Origin: Owenia fusiformis
Lineage: Eukaryota; Annelida; Polychaeta; Sabellida; Oweniidae
Assembly (NCBI GenBank): GCA_903813345.2
Contig: CAIIXF020000002.1
Location: 20,038,455-20,102,454 of the forward strand
Length of the DNA stretch: 64,000 nt
Direction of reading: 5' to 3'
Part shown: piece after piece, positions 60,779 to 64,000 of the stretch
Layout: each line of letters begins with the position of its first letter
Position numbering within the stretch: the first letter of the stretch is position 1
Program-made: the position numbers and the translations under genes
The notes under the pieces: generated by a model
What the model saw: only the letters and a program-made list of their open reading frames with translations
What the model was told of the DNA's origin: nothing
Database searches by the model: none

Positions 60779-61410
60779 ACAATGAACTTATAACAAGCTA
60801 CACAAACCCCAACTATCAACTCGGAGTTGAAGATGCGTTAAACTCAAATCACAATGCAAGCACGCAATACTTTAATGAAGTCAACACATTCGAAAGTCAA
60901 CAAGACCAACAAAACACTAAAAGTGGCAAGCGTCGGAAAAAATATGCAAATATGGACCTTAGCTCTATGGGTATAGAGATAGGTGGCGCTGGGGATGGTG
61001 ACGGTAGAGGAAACCCACCAAATAAGGACATAAATTGTGGGTTTACGGTTTGTTCACCCGATTCTGATTCTATGGGTGTAAGTACAGGTGCAAGTTCCAT
61101 AGTCTCCTCACCAGGTGGCGACTCTAAACAATCATCGGACAATCTCAAATCAAAATCGTCGGAATATTCCGGAGAGGAAGAAGAAGAGGACGAAGGGGAA
61201 GATCTTTACGCGGAAATAAAATCAGATCGAGGATTTATGGATTTTTATCACAGTTTAGAGGAATCCGTGAAACGGTGTCAAGAGAGTGCAAACGCAGCGG
61301 AGGAATCAAGCGGAGATGATGAGACGACTGCCATGTTGGCTACATCACAGACACAACCCCAGAAGGAGGATAGTCAAGACAGGTATGTATATATAGGAGT
61401 ACAGTCTTAG
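60779..61410 (+). CDS. Large coding exon, acidic/Ser-rich protein, unidentified; donor at 61382 or stop at 61408
   Basis: Seen: an acceptor (ctgtgtatttgcag) is followed by about 200 open codons in a single frame. In order the product shows an Asn/Gln-rich start (NELITSYTNPNYQLG), a basic patch KSGKRRKK, a glycine-rich stretch (GIEIGGAGDGDGRG), Ser-rich low complexity, an acidic run (SGEEEEEDEGED), then a likely helical and probably conserved block (LYAEIKSDRGFMDFYHSLEE and SVKRCQESA), and a Ser/Asp/Thr tail. There is no membrane segment. Two endings are possible: a donor CAG|GTATGT after 61382 (phase 2), or read-through to TAG at 61408-61410 with an AATAAA at 61440. The first two bases complete a phase-1 codon, which matches both upstream candidate first exons. 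The product looks like a cytoplasmic scaffold or regulatory protein, but I do not recognise it. A search with the YAEIKSDRGFMDFYHSLEE block would be the best test. Confidence 0.75.
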
Positions 61411-61645
61411 GCACACAACCAACAAAACATGGCCAATGGAATAAAATGCTCTACATGATTCTGCTCAAGATAATATCACCCATTTTTATAAGACAAATTA
61501 TGGCTCAAAAGCTGTAAGCAGTCGCAGTTCAGTGGACTCCACACTCTATTGAATGCATTTAGAGAACCAGTGATCACGTAATAGATTCTTTATATGCATG
61601 AACTCCCATAGTACTTTTTAACCCATTTGGTTATCATCCCTTGTT

Positions 61646-61803
61646 ATGCCAGCACCACAAGTGGTAACATATTGTTATGGTGTCCAACGTTTTTGTGGAT
61701 GGCATTCAGTGGTTGATGTTTGATGGTTGGTGTTCAGTGGCTGTAACAAATGGCAGGTGGTGACAAATGATAGGTGGTGACATTTTGTATGTTAATGCCT
61801 TGA
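61646..61803 (+). mobile_element. GTCACCACC element, short copy with tandem right end
   Basis: Left gccagcaccacaagtggtaa; the right motif aggtggtgaca occurs twice in tandem (61754, 61774), then tgttaatgccttg. It lies about 240 bp after the last exon. Confidence 0.65.
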
Positions 61804-61974
61804 GGCTCTGACTATGTTGCAGTTAGATAAAATTACAGTATAAAGCTCAGTTCTAAGAATACATGGCCAATTAAGTAAGTGAAATGAATGGTGGGTCGAT
61901 ACAATTGAAACAGAGTGTGTACAGTCTGGTGCCCAACCTCAAGGAAACATATACATAGTAAATCCTATTTATAA

Positions 61975-62150
61975 TCCAAACACCATTGGGACCAGCCAAA
62001 AGTGTTTGGTTAAGCAGGTAGTCACATGTCAGGCATTCTCAATAAATGAGTCTAAATGAGATTACAAAATTTGACTGAGAAAAGTGTTCACATTGAGAGG
62101 TGTTCGGATAAGTAAAGTGTTCGTATACACACGTTTCACTGTAATTAGCC
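61975..62150 (+). repeat. GGTGTTCAC-family repeat, well-preserved copy
   Basis: gggaccagccaaaagtgttt, gagaaaagtgttcacattga, gaggtgttcggataag and cacgtttcactgta occur in order. This is the same order as around the 66-bp array, so it gives the single-copy form of that unit. Confidence 0.75.
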
Positions 62151-62159
62151 CTCGTAAAT

Positions 62160-63330
62160 TAATGAAAAGTTTACCATGCATTTATTAAGGCTGCGTTTAA
62201 GTTATCATTACAGTATAGTGCATGGGGCTTGAAATGATATAATCAGCCAATGGAAATAATGGTAATGTGCATTTTGACATGAGTAAATTACAGATTATTC
62301 GTATCATTTTGGAATCTATTGAAAGGGAAAACAAAGGCAAGAATCAATAGTGGGAATCTGAATCATCCAATATACTTAGAATGAGGGTTATTATAAAGGG
62401 CTATAAAGAGGGTAAAAGAGGGTGGTGATATTACAAGAAACATCTGAATTGTTCATCTAATATAAACATATGTGTTTTATTGTGTTCCAAATATGATATC
62501 CTCTCTTTTTCAAATAAACATTACATTTCTGGATACAACATATATATCCTTATACATTTATCTATCAGGGATTCGGCTTTGAAATGATCTTTTTTATTTT
62601 CTCCTCCCATGTCTGTCTAAGGAATGCAGGGGGGGGGGATAGAGAATGAAATCCATTCTTTTAATAGTATAATGTATAGAATAGTCCAAATTAAAAAATG
62701 CAAATGTATCATTGTTTTACACATATAAAATAGATCAAAAGAGTAAGCCACAAAATTTCCCCAAATAATCTACACTAAATCAAGACATGCTGCCCACAGG
62801 AAACTCCAAGACTAATTTCCACAGTTGTCATATGAAATCTTTGAAGACTGTCTGTGTGTAAAAGAAATCTAAAACAGCTGTTTTGTACCCTGAAAACACA
62901 GCACCCATGGATAAAATACAATGATATTGACATATACTAATCAAAAATAATGTAAAAACGATTGAAATCTCAGCAAAGTAAATGGACTTGCAGTCAGTTT
63001 CCTAGATTATACAGCAAATAGTAAGAATATGAGACACTCTATTGAGAAATTCGAGTGAAATGACGTGAAATAAAGATTAACAAAATAGAATTTAAAACAA
63101 GGGTAAGAAAAACCATCTTCCACAAAATCTTTCACTGTGAATGTTCTTCCTTGTAAAATATGATGAAAATGATGAAAATAACAAGGAAAGCTTCACAAAC
63201 ACAATGGTGATGCACTATATTAAAAATAAATCAAATGAAATTCAAGATTTTAGGCAATGCTGAGCAGCAGGAAGGTAAAAATGAGGAAACAAGGAAATTC
63301 TTTCTCAAGGTAGATTACTAGTTTTATAGG
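62160..63330. other. No feature seen
   Basis: AT-rich with a poly-G run at about 62630. No ORFs or repeats recognised other than the copy starting at 63340. Confidence 0.5.
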
Positions 63331-63339
63331 CTTAGCCTG

Positions 63340-63520
63340 AAATAAAATACATTTCTGGTCATGTTTTAAAATGTAAAATAATATTAAACAGAGTGGAATA
63401 AGCAAGGAATAAGTTGGATAAATACAAAGTTAACACTTTAAATTGTATAGAAATGAAAGAAAACTAAACACTTCAATCAAATTTTAGAAATATTTCTTCG
63501 AAAATGTATAATTAGAGTTA
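63340..63520 (-). repeat. Dispersed 'TTCCTTGCTAATTCC' family, minus copy
   Basis: ggtcatgttttaaaatgtaa, gtggaataagcaaggaataa and gtatagaaatgaaagaaaac are the reverse complement of the + copies. Confidence 0.65.
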
Positions 63521-63784
63521 AACTTTTGGAATGGGGACTGGATTCATGGAGTACTGTAATTGGAAGAAGTTCTAAAAAGCCCACTTCAGAGATATGGATC
63601 AAACAGGAAACAAAGATTGTTTTGGCTTATGAATCTGTCTGGCCAAAGATTGGGAATAAAATAACAAACTATGATACAGAGATATAAGTCTCAGGAATGA
63701 AAACATGCAGACGCATTTTAAAAGTCTCTGTAACAAACAGTAAAAGGAACTTGGAATGATTTAGATGAGAATAATTCAGAGTTT

Positions 63785-64000
63785 ACTACTCTATATGGAA
63801 TAATTAAGAAATGCATTGAGCTCTATGTAAAGAAATGCATTGTACTGTATATGGAATGAAGAAATGCATTGAAACTGAACAAGTATACAGATCAAAGAAA
63901 TGCATTTAAACATAGTATTAAAATACATTAAACTGCATTTAGAATAAAGAAATACATTGAAACTCTTTATAGATAAAGAGATGCACTGAAACAATACAGT
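63785..64000 (+). repeat. Degenerate minisatellite around aagaaatgcattgaaact
   Basis: Seven or so copies of aaagaaatgcattga / aataaagaaatacattgaaa at irregular 25-36-bp steps, running off the window end. Confidence 0.75.

Noticed and set aside
60897-61148. 83-codon minus ORF
   Set aside because: Antisense shadow of the large + strand exon.

Overview
The window looks like AT-rich, intron- and repeat-dominated DNA of an animal, most probably a marine invertebrate (mollusc, brachiopod or a similar lineage; I cannot fix the phylum). There are no operons, no ribosome-binding sites and no long uninterrupted genes. It holds many dispersed repeats, canonical GY(A)G-type splice signals, a Penelope-like retroelement with a GIY-YIG endonuclease, a Gypsy-type LTR element, a piggyBac remnant, tRNA-headed SINEs and many foldback MITEs.

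The best host gene is on the + strand. A candidate first coding exon (29836-30217) ends in splice phase 1. A 467-bp intron away from a large acidic, serine-rich exon (60779-61382, or to a stop at 61410) lies a second candidate first exon (60239-60311), also ending in phase 1. The large exon begins in the matching phase, so the two starts look like alternative first exons of one gene separated by about 30 kb. I do not recognise the protein.

Region by region. 1-13 kb: dispersed repeats, decayed copies of a GTCACCACC-ended element, two copies of a 300-bp MITE, Gypsy and mariner scraps and a weak exon candidate at 2309-2404. 13-20 kb: a tandem array carrying a SINE-tail insertion, a piggyBac MITE with TTAA flanks, a foldback element. 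20.3-23 kb: a 66-bp tandem array split by a 2.3-kb element whose core is about fifteen 136-bp monomers. 23.4-24.3 kb: a CpG-richer unique island. 25.2 kb: a near-perfect hairpin. 28-29 kb: a CCATGG-palindrome satellite. 31.2-32.8 kb: a GTCCCCACC-ended element with 162-bp monomers. 36.7-39.2 kb: two minisatellites. 41.8-43.7 kb: an 84-bp array and two 600-bp TTAA-flanked MITEs. 44.6-47.3 kb: a foldback, a GGCTCACAC-ended element, an abutting SINE, and a nested insertion in another GTCACCACC copy. 51-55.3 kb: a young, non-autonomous, minus-strand LTR retrotransposon inserted inside an 86-codon open frame. 56.1-58.1 kb: a Penelope-like element with 601-bp inverted arms. 60-61.4 kb: the gene exons. 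61.4-64 kb: repeats and featureless DNA.

The most interesting pattern is a set of three element families (ends GTCACCACC, GTCCCCACC, GGCTCACAC) sharing one plan: a short palindrome at the left end, a GTCC-rich stretch, a core made of or containing 130-160-bp monomers, and a single palindrome arm repeated in inverted sense near the right end. One copy sits in a tandem array that supplies its own empty site and shows insertion without a target duplication, which recalls Helentron/DINE-like or bivalve pearl-like elements.
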